Shown: one piece after another, positions 53,828 to 63,720 of the stretch
How positions within the stretch are numbered: the first letter of the stretch is position 1
Layout of the letters: every line of letters starts with the position of its first letter
NCBI RefSeq assembly: GCF_035046485.1
Contig: NC_085138.1
Span: 272,223,694 to 272,287,693 of the forward strand
Reading direction: 5' to 3'
Source of the DNA: Aedes albopictus
Taxonomy: Eukaryota; Arthropoda; Insecta; Diptera; Culicidae
DNA length: 64,000 nt
Translations under genes and position numbers: made by a program
Notes under the pieces: generated by a model
The model's input: the letters and a program-made list of their open reading frames with translations, nothing else
Database searches by the model: none
Told to the model about the DNA's origin: nothing

Positions 53828-55260
53828 CTGAATTTATTTGGTTGAAAGCAAGAAGACTACAACAGAGATGACAAACCTATTCTTTTCATCACGTCCCGCA
53901 CCCATACCGGGGTTTCCATTGCAGGGATGACTGCCCAGTGCAGTCAGGGTCGTTTGTCGGGATCGCTTGATGCACTCCTCGTCGTCCGTATTATCTACGA
54001 TGACCTCTTCGTCGTGGTCGGTAACCATGTCCTGGCTGTGGTCGTGATCTTGTTCGTAGTCGACGTCGATCCTCTGGTCGCTACTGGTCGGAGTCACTCG
54101 GGTTATCGAGTTGTCGGACGTAGCCGTACCTGAAGAGGCGATCGAGCGAAACAAGCGGAATTCAAGCTTCACTTCAATGAAGATTCCAGAGACGATAGGA
54201 TGGATGGGTTGAATACTTACAGTTGAGGGGTAGATTTAGTCGGGTTTTCCTATCCCAATGGGGAACGATTGAACTAAGCGATGTGATGGCACTTTCTTCC
54301 ATCGGGGGAAGCTTGGTCATCGGAGGGTCGGGTTTTATTGGGGCGTTGTTGTTATTGTTATTATTGTGTAAACTATTGTTTGTATGATGAATCACATTGG
54401 ATGTCATGTTGATGGCTCCATTGGACGTTTCGTCTCCGTAACTTTCCACGTCGACAGTTTCGTCTTCATCTTGAGCTGTAGATTGACCGCTTTGTTGTTG
54501 CTGATGATGCTGTTGTTGATGTTGTTGCTGTTGCTGGAGAGAACAAAGATGGTCGTTGCAAAATAATTTACTTCTATTTTAATAGAATTATACATTGATT
54601 ATTTTAAAATTGAGAATATCTTCGAACTTTTTGTTATGCAAAGTTATGCAGCATTTTTAGACTATACACCGAACCAACAATTTGGCTGATATAATAAGTA
54701 CTATATAATACCTATATAGCCGACACGACACTGACCTTCCTCACACAATCTTCGATGTGCTGGGCAATTTCCTCCTGCGTCCTCTGCAACCGTCCGTGGC
54801 ACACCGGGCAGGACTGGCAATTGAGGTTACCCAGCTGCAGTCCGAATCCATCTTCGCCGTCGAATTTTCGCTTCCGCAGCTTACCCCGGAGGCGATCCTG
54901 ACGCTTGTTGCGAATATTTTTAAACGTCTACACGCGGGGAAAAGATAATCAAATTTAGGAAATTGTGTTACAATTCCAATCCGCTCTCGGAAATTAGGGT
55001 GTGTAAAGTGTCAGGTCAGAGCTATGTACGTACCTCCCATCGGCTGGTGCGTCCTTGGAGGGTGTTCTGCATCGCGTGCATGTCTACGCTGAGAGTTCGC
55101 CGAAGTTCGAGTCGTTCCGCTGCCGAGCTCATTTTGGTGAGCCGTGTCAGTTCGGCGGAGAAGTGGGTCTCTAGGTCACTTGGTGCCAGCTGGATACCAC
55201 AGATGGGGCAGGAGTTGGGAGGAGGCGTTCCGACGAAGGCCTTCTTGGGAGGGCCGATTC
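53613..55260 (-). CDS. RNF220: RNF220-type E3 ubiquitin ligase, five internal exons (gene partial)
   Basis: The exons, in transcript order, are 55260-55034, 54927-54736, 54533-54221, 54129-53877 and 53827-53613; all join in frame (phases 0, 0, 1, 2) at GT/AG borders. The product shows FVGTPPPNSCPICGIQL with a following His (first finger), GRTSRWE-TFKNIRNKRQDR and RKRKFDGEDG, CPVCHGRLQRTQEEIAQHIE (second finger), a Q/H/N-rich linker, an acidic linker, and EELKARIRELEGSPHYKCFI entering the RING. Vertebrate RNF220 has the same order (RWQTF.RIRN.RQ.R, RKRKFD, EALKAR.RELE, YKCLICMD). These enzymes ubiquitinate nuclear regulators. The 5' exons and the exon carrying the rest of the RING are not in the window. 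The linkers are expanded compared with vertebrates. Confidence 0.9.
53877..54129 (-). CDS. RNF220: RNF220-like exon d (acidic linker)
   Basis: Acceptor cctcttcag|GTACGG and donor AATAG|GTTTGT. It encodes TATSDNSITRVTPTSSDQRI, then a strongly acidic stretch (MVTDHDEEVIVDNTDDEEC). It is separated from exon e by an intron of only 49 nt (53828-53876). Confidence 0.8.
54221..54533 (-). CDS. RNF220: RNF220-like exon c (Q/H- and N-rich linker)
   Basis: Acceptor ctctccag|CAACAG and donor CAACT|GTAAGT; it ends after one base of a codon. The product starts QQQQHQQQHHQQQ, continues through EDETVDVESYGDE and HNNNNNNN, and ends with WDRKTRLNLPLN. The CAA/CAG and AAC runs suggest length polymorphism between strains. 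This linker is poorly conserved outside insects. Confidence 0.82.
54736..54927 (-). CDS. RNF220: RNF220-like exon b (second zinc-finger-like segment)
   Basis: 192 nt, 64 codons, phase 0 at both ends. Acceptor cgtgtag|ACGTTT and donor GGAAG|GTCAGT. It encodes TFKNIRNKRQDRLRGKLRKR, KFDGEDG and CQSCPVCHGRLQRTQEEIA with a following His and Cys. This is the most conserved part of the fragment. Confidence 0.9.
55034..55260 (-). CDS. RNF220: RNF220-like exon a (first zinc-finger-like segment)
   Basis: Acceptor cttgcag|GAATCGG at 55261/55260 and donor GGGAG|GTACGT at 55034/55033. It begins with two bases of a split codon and ends in phase 0. It encodes NSCPICGIQLAPSDLETHF, a CxxC...H pattern, then a helical Leu/Arg-rich stretch ending GRTSRWE. 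Confidence 0.88.
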
Positions 55261-55481
55261 CTGCAAGTGGATAAGAATGAAGGCTTATTTCATAAGCGAA
55301 TGGAATTCTGTAGGAACTAGTGAATAAATCGCTTTAAGAGTAACCAAAGATTGGTCAAATTACAAGAAAAAAAAATCAAAAAGAATTCACAGAAGAAACT
55401 CTGGAAAAAATATAAATAAGGAACATATAAACATCGCCAATTGTAGAACACTGTTTCTGAAAATCTATATATATATATATA

Positions 55482-56332
55482 GGGGCATCTGGGGTAATAC
55501 GCACTGTCGAGGCAAAACGCACCCCCTTTGTTTTTCAGAGATTATCGGTTTCAGAGCTTTGAAACCTTATCAGTCTAATAGAACGTCTTAATAAATGAGC
55601 ATCTGGAAAATTTTACATATCTGCATTACGTAATTAGTGAGAAAAATGAATAAAATTGAAAAGCACGATTCTGATGTAACTTTCCCGATCGTTTGTCGAA
55701 TGATTTGATGGTGAAAACCGACCAAACATCTAATACTGTTATGTTTATTCAGTTCATTGAGGGCAATGCTAAGCAGAGGAAAAATAACTTCAACAGTTAT
55801 CTACGTAAATTATATGTTTTAAACTATTTTATTTTTTGCTATTGATTGGGGCAATATGCACTCCATTGGTTGGGGCAAAACGCACCTATAGAAAACAAGC
55901 TGTAATAATATCTATGAGTGCTCTGTAAGTAATCGTAAACTAAATTGAGCTATTGTTTGTCTTAAAACCTTATAAAACATGCATTTTGTCTAAGAAGTAA
56001 AAAGATTTCTAAACTCGACGGTGCATCTTGCCTCAATGTTGTGGTGCGTCTTGCCCCTTTGTTTGAGTGCATCCTGCCCCATTGTTGTAGTGCATTTTAC
56101 CCCGAGCAAGGGTGCATACTGCCCCGCATAAACATACGAAGCCGTAATGTTAGTCTTTACAAAAAAACTTTATTTTCAAGAACTGAACTGTATTAAGGCT
56201 GAAATTTTGTTTGGTTTCTCTTAGAATGAAAGTATGTGCAATGAATGCATGCATTAAACCAATAAATTATTGCCTTTTTATATGCATTTGGACGCATCTT
56301 CCTTAAGTGGTGCGTATTACCCCAGAATCCCC
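55482..56332. mobile_element. TA-flanked TIR element (851 bp) with clustered sub-terminal repeats
   Basis: The left end GGGGCATCTGGGGTAATACG and inverted right end GGGGATTCTGGGGTAATACG are flanked by TA (55480-55481 and 56333-56334), next to an AT microsatellite. Motifs of the form GGGGCAAAACGCAC occur near the left end and at about 55870. Near the right end, at about 56020-56130, five tightly spaced inverted versions (GTGCRTCTTGCCCC-like) follow one another. These are probably binding repeats for the mobilising transposase. There is no coding capacity. Confidence 0.8.
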
Positions 56333-56334
56333 TA

Positions 56335-57039
56335 AATGAGTTTGAAGTCCCTTTGAGGCAACAAAACTCAAGAATGGATGAACCAATCAGAATAACCCTT
56401 GCATGGTTCGATTCGTATTCATGACGGCTATGTTTATAAGAAGTAAAAGTTGTGAAAATCAGCTTAAAAAGTTAGAAAATCGATAAAAACCTGCTTTTTT
56501 TATGAACTGGGAAGAAAATCAACACGATCGCAATAAAACCGATCTAGAGTGAAATGAACTCAACAGTTGTCAAACCACCACAGCATGGCAAGACAAAGTT
56601 TGCCGGGACAGCTAGTTTTATTATAAATCATACTTAAGTAACTTTCGCTCAACGTGTCACGATATTGCTCCAATTAGGTTAGAAAATTATACATATTTTA
56701 CGTCAAAAATATTGATTGAAAATGTTGTACCGCTGATGACACGAAAACTGCACAACTGTTAAGATACATGTTAAGAAATTGCTGTTACGAAATAAGCTAT
56801 GCTGGCAAATCGACCACAACTATTAAAGTCACACCAAACTTACAAGAACAGGAAGGATGTTCTTAACCTAGTTCTTAACAGTTTAACATGGTTTAAAATC
56901 ACATTTATTTTTCACAAATATTTTTCTTATCACACTGTCATTATGCATCTAGGATCCAATTGTTGAACACTGGCATAGCCTACGAAGTTATCATGACTGC
57001 CAGATATTTTTTTTCACTTTACCTAACCGTGCATTTCAA
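56335..57039. other. Non-coding stretch
   Basis: AT-rich; no gene or recognisable repeat family. Confidence 0.4.
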
Positions 57040-57290
57040 GGGGTTTCAAGGGCTTTAGGAAGGATCCAGGGGTTTTCAATGGGTTTTAAGGGCGTTCCAG
57101 AGGTGTTCCAAAGGGATTCAGCATGGGATTCAGAGTGTTAAGAGGAGTATTTCAGGGTGTTCAAGGGGGTTCAGGAGCGATCCACGGGTTTTCAAGGGAT
57201 TTCAGGGTCGATCCAGGAATGTTCTAGCGGGTTGAGTGGGTCACATGGATTTCCAGGAGCGTTTCAGGGGCTTTCAAAGGCGTTCTCTTC
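57040..57290 (+). repeat. Minisatellite of the GGTTTCAAGGG type, block H
   Basis: Degenerate units such as 'gggttttcaaSggRttt' and 'gggcgttccagaggtgttcc' resemble blocks F and G but contain more A ('tcaaggg'). The short frame at 57157-57402 is a repeat artefact. Confidence 0.65.
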
Positions 57291-59726
57291 TTCAATCGTT
57301 TTCGCTTCTAGTCAAATCTTTTTAGTCATTTTTTGCATGTTCAAAACGATTTCAGTCCACCGAGCTCTCTCTTCAACTGAAAAGCGATTGCTTGTCATTT
57401 GAATGAATTGTCACTCAAATGACTAACTGGGCACAAAACACAAAAAAAAACACTGAAAAAAATCCGCCAGAGTGAAAAATTATCGGGTCAAATTTTATCA
57501 AATGTTTGACAACTGTTTGAACCACACCGGATAACTGTCGGGTCTATGTTGGGTTTGGTGGCCAAAATAAAAACAGATCAATGATAGGTTTAGGTCGGAT
57601 TATACGTCATCAATAACGAACAAAGCTTGAAACGTTCAACAATTAGCGAGTATCGTCCAACATTAGGATGAGTGAGCTTTAGGAAGCGTTCAACATTTGG
57701 GTTACAGACTTCCCTTACAAATGTTCTATTTTCTCTTAGAAAATGGAATTTACGGGAACACAAATTTAATGGAAAGTATAAGGAATGAGTGGATCTAGAC
57801 GTTCACAGGATATTTTTCAACAAGTGGAATAATGCACGGAAAACAAACGAAAACAAAAATGCCAGTACTAACCGTTCAACAATTGGCGAATTACCTTATT
57901 AGGGTTTTTATTTACGGTTTTTTTTGTCACAGTAAACCCATGAAGCAATCTAAAGTTCGATAAATTTTTGATCTATAAATACCATCCAATTGTAAAATCT
58001 GTCATAATCGATAATCGACAGCACACACATGTAAGATAAACAGATGTGTTTATAATGATGCTTAAACCACGACGTAATTATCGCAAAACCTAAACTTTTA
58101 ATTAAAAGCTGATTTGTTTTTAATATCCGATTATCACCCTTGGTGGTAACCGTATTATGATTGACATGGTTGGACTAATGTGTCTGAACAAACATGTTCA
58201 AAAACTGCAGTGAAAAAAGTAAACGATTGGGCGCAGTTCACAAACTAAAAAATGGCAAAAATCATAATCGTCAAGCCATCACTACACGCAAATGTCTGGA
58301 ATCAAATGACTAAAACACGCCAATTACAGGTGACCGCAAAAAGTGTTCGCTCTCCCCTGAGCGACGGCACTTCCGCCTTCTTCGACCGCTTCGAAGCGAG
58401 TGACAGTTTTCTGCGGTTGATTTTTCAACTCGACTCCACCAAACCCCATTCGGCAATCTCTGCGCCACCACCACATGTCCGGCGGCTGCAAGGCGGGAAA
58501 GGTGTGAATCCATTCCAACACAATCTAATCTGGTACTGCTGCTGTTGTTGGCACTGAATTTAATGAAAAACTGACCCCTCTCAATTGCGTCGATGTCGTG
58601 GCGTTTTTCGAAGGGATCCAAGCCCAACCAGCTCTGAATGGTTGTTGGGCACTTGAAATATACGCACACATGGTAGGGGGACCAAGTGCCAGATCTCCAT
58701 CAGGATTGTTAACAGCAATTATCGTAATCGTCTTTGCCGATGTCGAAACAGCAGGCAGCAGGCTACTCTGCTGGCTGGGTTCGAGGCAAACCAACAACCA
58801 TGCCACCCTACTGTTGCCGGTTCGCCACAAAGAGCTATAGTTACAATCAAGCTCTCTGAGAAATTCTTTCGGATTAGCATAGTACAGGAAATAAATCTAA
58901 CGTGAAAGTGTTTTATGTTCCGAGCCATTTGTGCACTCGTTTGCAATAGATGTGGCAAAACAGCACACATGCCTTATCCCAAATTTGGGTGTTTGTCGAT
59001 GAAAGGAAGAATCGTAATATGTCGTCACGAGAGCCACTGCTACTACTACTAAAAATTTTCCTATTTTGTTTGGGTGGCAACTGTGCATACCTTCTTCTTC
59101 TTTGTTTTTGATGTTCGTATACAAACATGTAGTACATTTCTATCCAAATGTTTTCCAAGAAAACTGTATGTACAAAATATGAAATGATAAGCAACCAAAC
59201 TTGACAACTGAAGTTGAGGATATCACACTGTTTTGTTATGTTTATTTACAGAGTGCAATGCACAACATTCTTTTAAAACACAGACAATTATTTTCTACTC
59301 GACCTACCTATAATGTCGGTAGGTGACCGATAGATAAGATCAATGAATATGCAATTTAGAAGCCAGCACAACAGAGTTGCATGTAGATTGTTCATTCAGC
59401 ATGGGCAAAGCTTTCGGATACAAGACAGATTCATAGCAAAGCATAAGCATGGATAACCGCACACATAGTTAATTTCGTGATTGTCCGGAACAATCGAAAT
59501 TACCCAGACTAATGAGTGAGGCTTGAGACTAGCTGATCACTCTCAATGTAGAGTTCAACATATAAAAACATAATAACAGCATTGGCCACGTCCTTGTCAC
59601 CATCGTCAGCACCACGCTAATGCGTAATACAAAAAGTGGCATATTTTACAAAATACAACAGCGCGTCTCGTGGGTTCAAACAATCGAAAAAGAGAAAGAA
59701 TGTTAATTCGACAACTAAAAAAAATC
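57291..59726. other. Non-coding stretch, possibly 5' intron of the RNF220-like gene
   Basis: A GC-rich patch at 58320-58560 gives overlapping frames on both strands (101-119 codons) without recognisable domains and without clear splice borders. No further RNF220 exon was found. A hairpin (GACCTACC...GGTAGGTGACC) lies at about 59300-59330. Confidence 0.35.
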
Positions 59727-59787
59727 CTCTAGAGATTCCTCTTGGAATTCCACCAGAGATTCCTCCAAGTATTCCGCTAGAGAGATA

Positions 59788-61064
59788 CAGGGGATGGCCA
59801 AAATGTTTGAGATAGGCAACTTTTTTTCTCTCACAAAAATGTTCAACATGCTGTAACTTTTCATAGAGTGCATTAAAAATTCTCAAATTTTGACTGTTTG
59901 TTCACCTATTATATGTGCATGATTGGTACAAATTTAAGCTCGATTGATTAACCTTTCGCGAAGTTTGAATCGTTCTGGTAAAACGCTATTTTTTTTAACA
60001 ATTAATTTTTGAATTGTCATATCTCGGAAACCAGTGAACCGAATTTAATTGAATTTTTAACATTTATCAACAATATATTGATACTTGACACGAAGCTATA
60101 AAATGTAATATTTTCTCACGATTAATAAAGTTATACCGGTTCGAAATGTTCACCCATATAGAGGAAAATAAGTGAAACATACAATATCATACACAAATTA
60201 CTAAATGAATAACTTCAATCCAAATAGGCTCTTACACATCTTATCAGAGATATCTTGAGAACAGAAGCAGAAAATCTTTGGATCTCTCTCTCTCCTCTTC
60301 TTGGCGTAACGTCCTCACTGGGACAAAGCCTGCTTCTCAGCTTAGTGTTCTATGAGCACTTCCACAGTTATTAACTGAGAGCTTCCTCTGCCAATGACCA
60401 TTTTGCATGCGTATATCGTGTGGCAGGCACGAAGATACTCTATGCCCAAGGAAGTCAAGGAAATTTCCTTTACGAAAAGATCCTGGACCAACCGGGAATC
60501 GAACCCGTCACCCTCAGCATGGTCATGCTGAATACCCGTGCGTTTACCGCCTCGGCTATATGGGCCCTGTGGATATCAACACCAAAAATTTAATGACAAT
60601 GATGTAAAAAAATACATTTTTTCAAGAAAGATCAAAAATTTTCAATCCATGTTTACTTTTTTCAACGTTTAAAAAGTACATATGTTTTAATGACATGAGA
60701 ATATTTTTTTTGTTTTTATTTTTGTGTATTTTAACTAGTTGCTAATTCTACACTCAATGACATGTAAAGCATCAATGTATTGTTGATAAACGTTCAAAGG
60801 TTCATTAAATTCGGTTCACTGGTTTCCGAGATATGACAGTTCAAAAATAAGTTGTCTAAAAATAGTGTTTTACGAGAACGATTCTTGTTTTGCGAAAGAT
60901 TAATCAATCGAGCTCAAAATTGTACCAATAATGCACATATAGTAGGTAAACAAATAGTCAAAATTTGAGAATTTTTAATGCACTCTACAAAAAGTTACAG
61001 CGTTTTGAACTTTTTTGTGAGAGAAAAAAAAGTTGCCTATCCCAAACATTTTAACCACCCCCTG
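59788..61064. mobile_element. Tc1/mariner-type non-autonomous element with about 400-bp inverted repeats
   Basis: The ends CAGGGGATGGCCAAAATGTT and, inverted, CAGGGGGTGGTTAAAATGTT start long inverted repeats that continue through 'ataggcaactttttt', 'gagtgcattaaaaattctca' and 'ggaaaccagtgaaccgaat'. TA flanks both ends (59786-59787 and 61065-61066). The arms run about 59788-60130 and 60740-61064. There is no transposase. A Feilai SINE sits in the centre (60285-60567). The insertion split minisatellite block D. Confidence 0.88.
60285..60567 (-). mobile_element. Feilai SINE (tRNA-derived), near full length
   Basis: Read on the minus strand it starts GGGCCCATATAGCCGAGGCG, contains box A in 'tagccgaggcggtaaacg' and box B GGTTCGATTCC, and continues through 'ggatcttttcgtaaagg', 'gtgcctgccacacgatat' and 'gcaggctttgtcccagtgag' to a (GA)n tail. 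This agrees with my memory of Feilai from Aedes aegypti. Short similar flanks (ctttggatct and tgtggatatc) may be a mutated target duplication. RNA polymerase III transcribes such elements. It is the best species marker in the window. Confidence 0.85.
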
Positions 61065-61985
61065 TACCTCAAGGAATTTCTCTGGAGATTCCATCGGGGA
61101 TTCCTCCACGAATTCTTACAGGGATTCCTCCAGGAATTCCTGTAGGGATTCATCCTTAGAGTTCCCCAGTGATTTTTCAAGACAAACTTCAGAAATTCCT
61201 TCATGGATTTCTCTAAGGGATTCCTCATGGAATTTATGCATGAATTCCTCCAGGAGTTCCTCTGGAAATTTCTAAATAGTTTCTCTAGGAATTCCTCCAG
61301 GAATTTCACCAAGAATATTTCCACGAATTAAACCAAGAATTTCTCCAGGAAATCCTTCAGGTATTTATTTTTGAAATTCTTTCAAGAACTTCTTCAGTAA
61401 TTCCTTCAGGAATTTTCCAGGGATTCCTCCGGGAATTCTTTCAAAGTTTCCTACAAGAAAGATTCCTCCAGAAATTCCACCAGGAATTCACCAGGAATTT
61501 CTTCAGGGATTCCTTTGAAGATTGTTACAGAGATTCCTACAAGAATTCTTTCGATGATTCCTCCAGTAATTTATCCAGAAATTCCAGTCACAGACTCATG
61601 AAGAAATTATTCATGGCATGATTCCTCGGAAGTACCTCAAGAATTCCTCTTGAAATTTCTCTAGGAATTCATCCAGGAATTTCTGCAGTAAGTCCTCCAG
61701 GAATTTCTCCAAGGTTTCCTCCAGGTATTCCTGCAGGAATTTCTCCTGGAATTCCTTTGGAAATCCCTCAACGAATTCATCCAGGGAATACCCCTGGCAT
61801 TCATCCTGGAATTTCTACAGGAATACTTCCAGGAAATTCTCCAATTATTCCTTCAAAACTTCCTTCAGAGAATTCTCCCAGAATTCCTTTAGTGGTTTCT
61901 TCAGGAATTCTTCCAGGTATACTTTCAGAAATCCCTCTTGGAATTGCTTCAGGCATTTTTCCAGGAATTTCTCAAGGATTTTGTA

Positions 61986-62374
61986 CTAACTATGTTATCG
62001 AGGAGGTAGTCCGAAGTGTTCAACTCCGTGGTTGCGATACGAATGTATTTTATTCAAGTCTAAGAAATCTATTGAGCCTTAATTCTAAGCTTCATAATTG
62101 GTTTCACAGAGATAAATCGAGAGAATGAGAGAATCGGTAAATAGGAGGCGCATGGTAACATCGATATGCGTTAAAATTATATTGCCAACCCGTCGGTAAG
62201 TGAAATTCGAGAATTATTTAGCCTGGGAATATTGAGCTTGGGAAAAGAGCATCGTTGGCGGTTGCAACATGGGCTATTGCACTTGGGTGTTCTTGCCCAC
62301 GTTGCAAGACCTTGACGATGGGAATTATTGTTGCTGTGCCACATCTGTTGGCAATATGCAACTCAACTAATTTA
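61986..62374. other. Non-repeat spacer between minisatellite blocks D and E
   Basis: There is no recognisable gene. The frames crossing it begin in the flanking arrays and stop without a domain. Confidence 0.4.
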
Positions 62375-62990
62375 TGCACTACAATTTCACCAAGAATTCC
62401 TCTGGAAATTCCACCAGGAATTCGTCCAAAAAAACCTCCAAGGATTCCTCCAGAAACTTGTCTAGGAATTTCTCTCGTGAATCTTCAAGCGAATTCTTCA
62501 GACATTTCTCCAAGGATTCCTCCCATATTTCCTCTAAAGATTCCTCCAGGAATTCATCTAGGAATTCCTCCAGGCAGACCTGCAGAAATTCCTCTAGAGA
62601 TTTCTCCTTCAGAGTTTGCTGGATTGCTGGAAAAAGATTCAGCGATTGCTCCAGGAGTTTATTCAGGGATTGCTTCATGAGTTCCTGTAGTGATTCCTCT
62701 AGAAATTCTTCTCTTGATCTCTTAAAAATATATTGAGAGGATCGGTAGAAATTTCAGAAATCCGTTCATCATCTTTTAAAGGGATTCACCCAAGAATTTT
62801 TCCAGAACTACCTGAATTGATTCAAGGATTTCTAGAGGAATTCCTACAGAGATTTGTATTGGGATGCTTTAAGATAATTTAAGAGGGAGTTCTCCAAAAA
62901 GTCATCCAGGAATTCTTTCACAATTATCTCCGAATTTTTTTTAAGGAGTTCATCCACAGATTTATTCAGGAATCTATCCATTAATTACTT
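62375..62990 (+). repeat. Degenerate GGAATTCCTCCAGG minisatellite, block E
   Basis: The same unit as blocks A-D. Both strands are open (plus 141 and 120 codons, minus 99 codons of LEEFLEE-type peptide), the expected result of a stop-poor array. No gene is inferred. Confidence 0.8.
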
Positions 62991-63229
62991 CCAATTTTCA
63001 GATTTTTTTTATGTCCTTATATAGCCATAAAAATTTTCTGAGGGGGGCTGCCCCCCAGCCTTTTCTCTAGCTACGCCAACGGTTCTGGCATCCAGCGGCT
63101 GAGTTTGAAATGCTACTCCTCCGGGAGCTATGCCTAACGTGACAGCCACACTACGGTGGATAGGGGACTATAGGCCAAAACCTAAAAAAACGTACCTAGC
63201 AGAAACCGAAAATGAAAGAATACTTATGG

Positions 63230-63720
63230 ATTTAACTACAATGACTTTTAGCGCAAAACAACGGACAAGAATTGGAACTTGTTGTACTAAACCTAGCCCA
63301 GCAGGGTAAAGTGGCACGACTAGCCAGTGCAATGAAGCTTGAGATCATAAGACTGAGTGAAGTCCGTTGGTCGAACTTAGGAGAGCACACATTGGCATCG
63401 ATTCAAATTCTGTTATGGCAGATATAGTATATATACTGCTATAGTACATGTATATATTCTGGCTTACGAGGTGAACACATGCCTCGTCACCGTGCCGACG
63501 TGATATCCAGATCCTCATGGGCGACTTTAACGCGAAGGTTTTATTTTATCTGTATTAACAAGATTTTTAGCCCGAGGCTAGTTCATCTCGGATTCAACGC
63601 GGTGGTTGGTTATGACAACTAGGATTATGAGCACGTCATGGTCTCGGATAAATGAGCGAGAACAAAGAGTTGTTTGTAGAGTTTCGTGGTTACAGTGACA
63701 TGGTGATTGGGTGATCGCTC
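63230..63720 (+). pseudogene. RTE-type LINE endonuclease fragment, interrupted by a SINE end
   Basis: Frames read LAQQGKVARLASAMKLEIIR and SEVRWSNLGEHTL (about 63295-63400), DIQILMGDFNAKV (about 63500-63538), and after an interruption VGYDN.DYEHVM and the decayed ELFVEF-type text (63604-63700). This order (LSEVRW, ILMGDFNAKVG, then GLG/GYDN...NGELFVDF) is the apurinic-type endonuclease of RTE-like LINEs. Stops and gaps show it is dead. It is a different subfamily from the copy at 48.4 kb. Confidence 0.7.
63541..63590 (-). mobile_element. 3' fragment of the 46108-type SINE inserted in the RTE endonuclease
   Basis: On the minus strand it ends 'ggctaaaaatcttgttaata', matching the 3' end of the SINE at 46108-46280. 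Flanks AACGCGAAGGTT (63529-63540) and AACGCGGTGGTT (63596-63607) look like an aged 12-bp target duplication. Most of the SINE 5' part is missing. Confidence 0.7.

Larger units (their letters stand above)
59727..61985 (+). repeat. Degenerate GGAATTCCTCCAGG minisatellite, block D, split by a transposon
   Basis: A short left part (59727-59785: 'cctctagagattcctcttgg') and a long right part (61067-61985) are the same degenerate array, separated by the TA-flanked element at 59788-61064. The unit is about 24-27 bp, e.g. GGAATTCCTCCAGGAATTYC. Frames across it on either strand are artefacts. Confidence 0.8.

Noticed and set aside
58252..58840. GC-rich overlapping frames near 58.5 kb, tested as an upstream RNF220 exon or separate gene
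   Set aside because: No similarity to the N-terminal part of RNF220, conflicting frames on both strands, no clear splice pair.
60484..60567. tRNA gene on the minus strand
   Set aside because: The tRNA-like segment is the head of a Feilai SINE with its body and tail attached.
62255..62736. Overlapping plus and minus frames of 99-141 codons in block E
   Set aside because: Stop-poor repeat sequence; the opposite-strand frames are equally open, so they carry no gene evidence.
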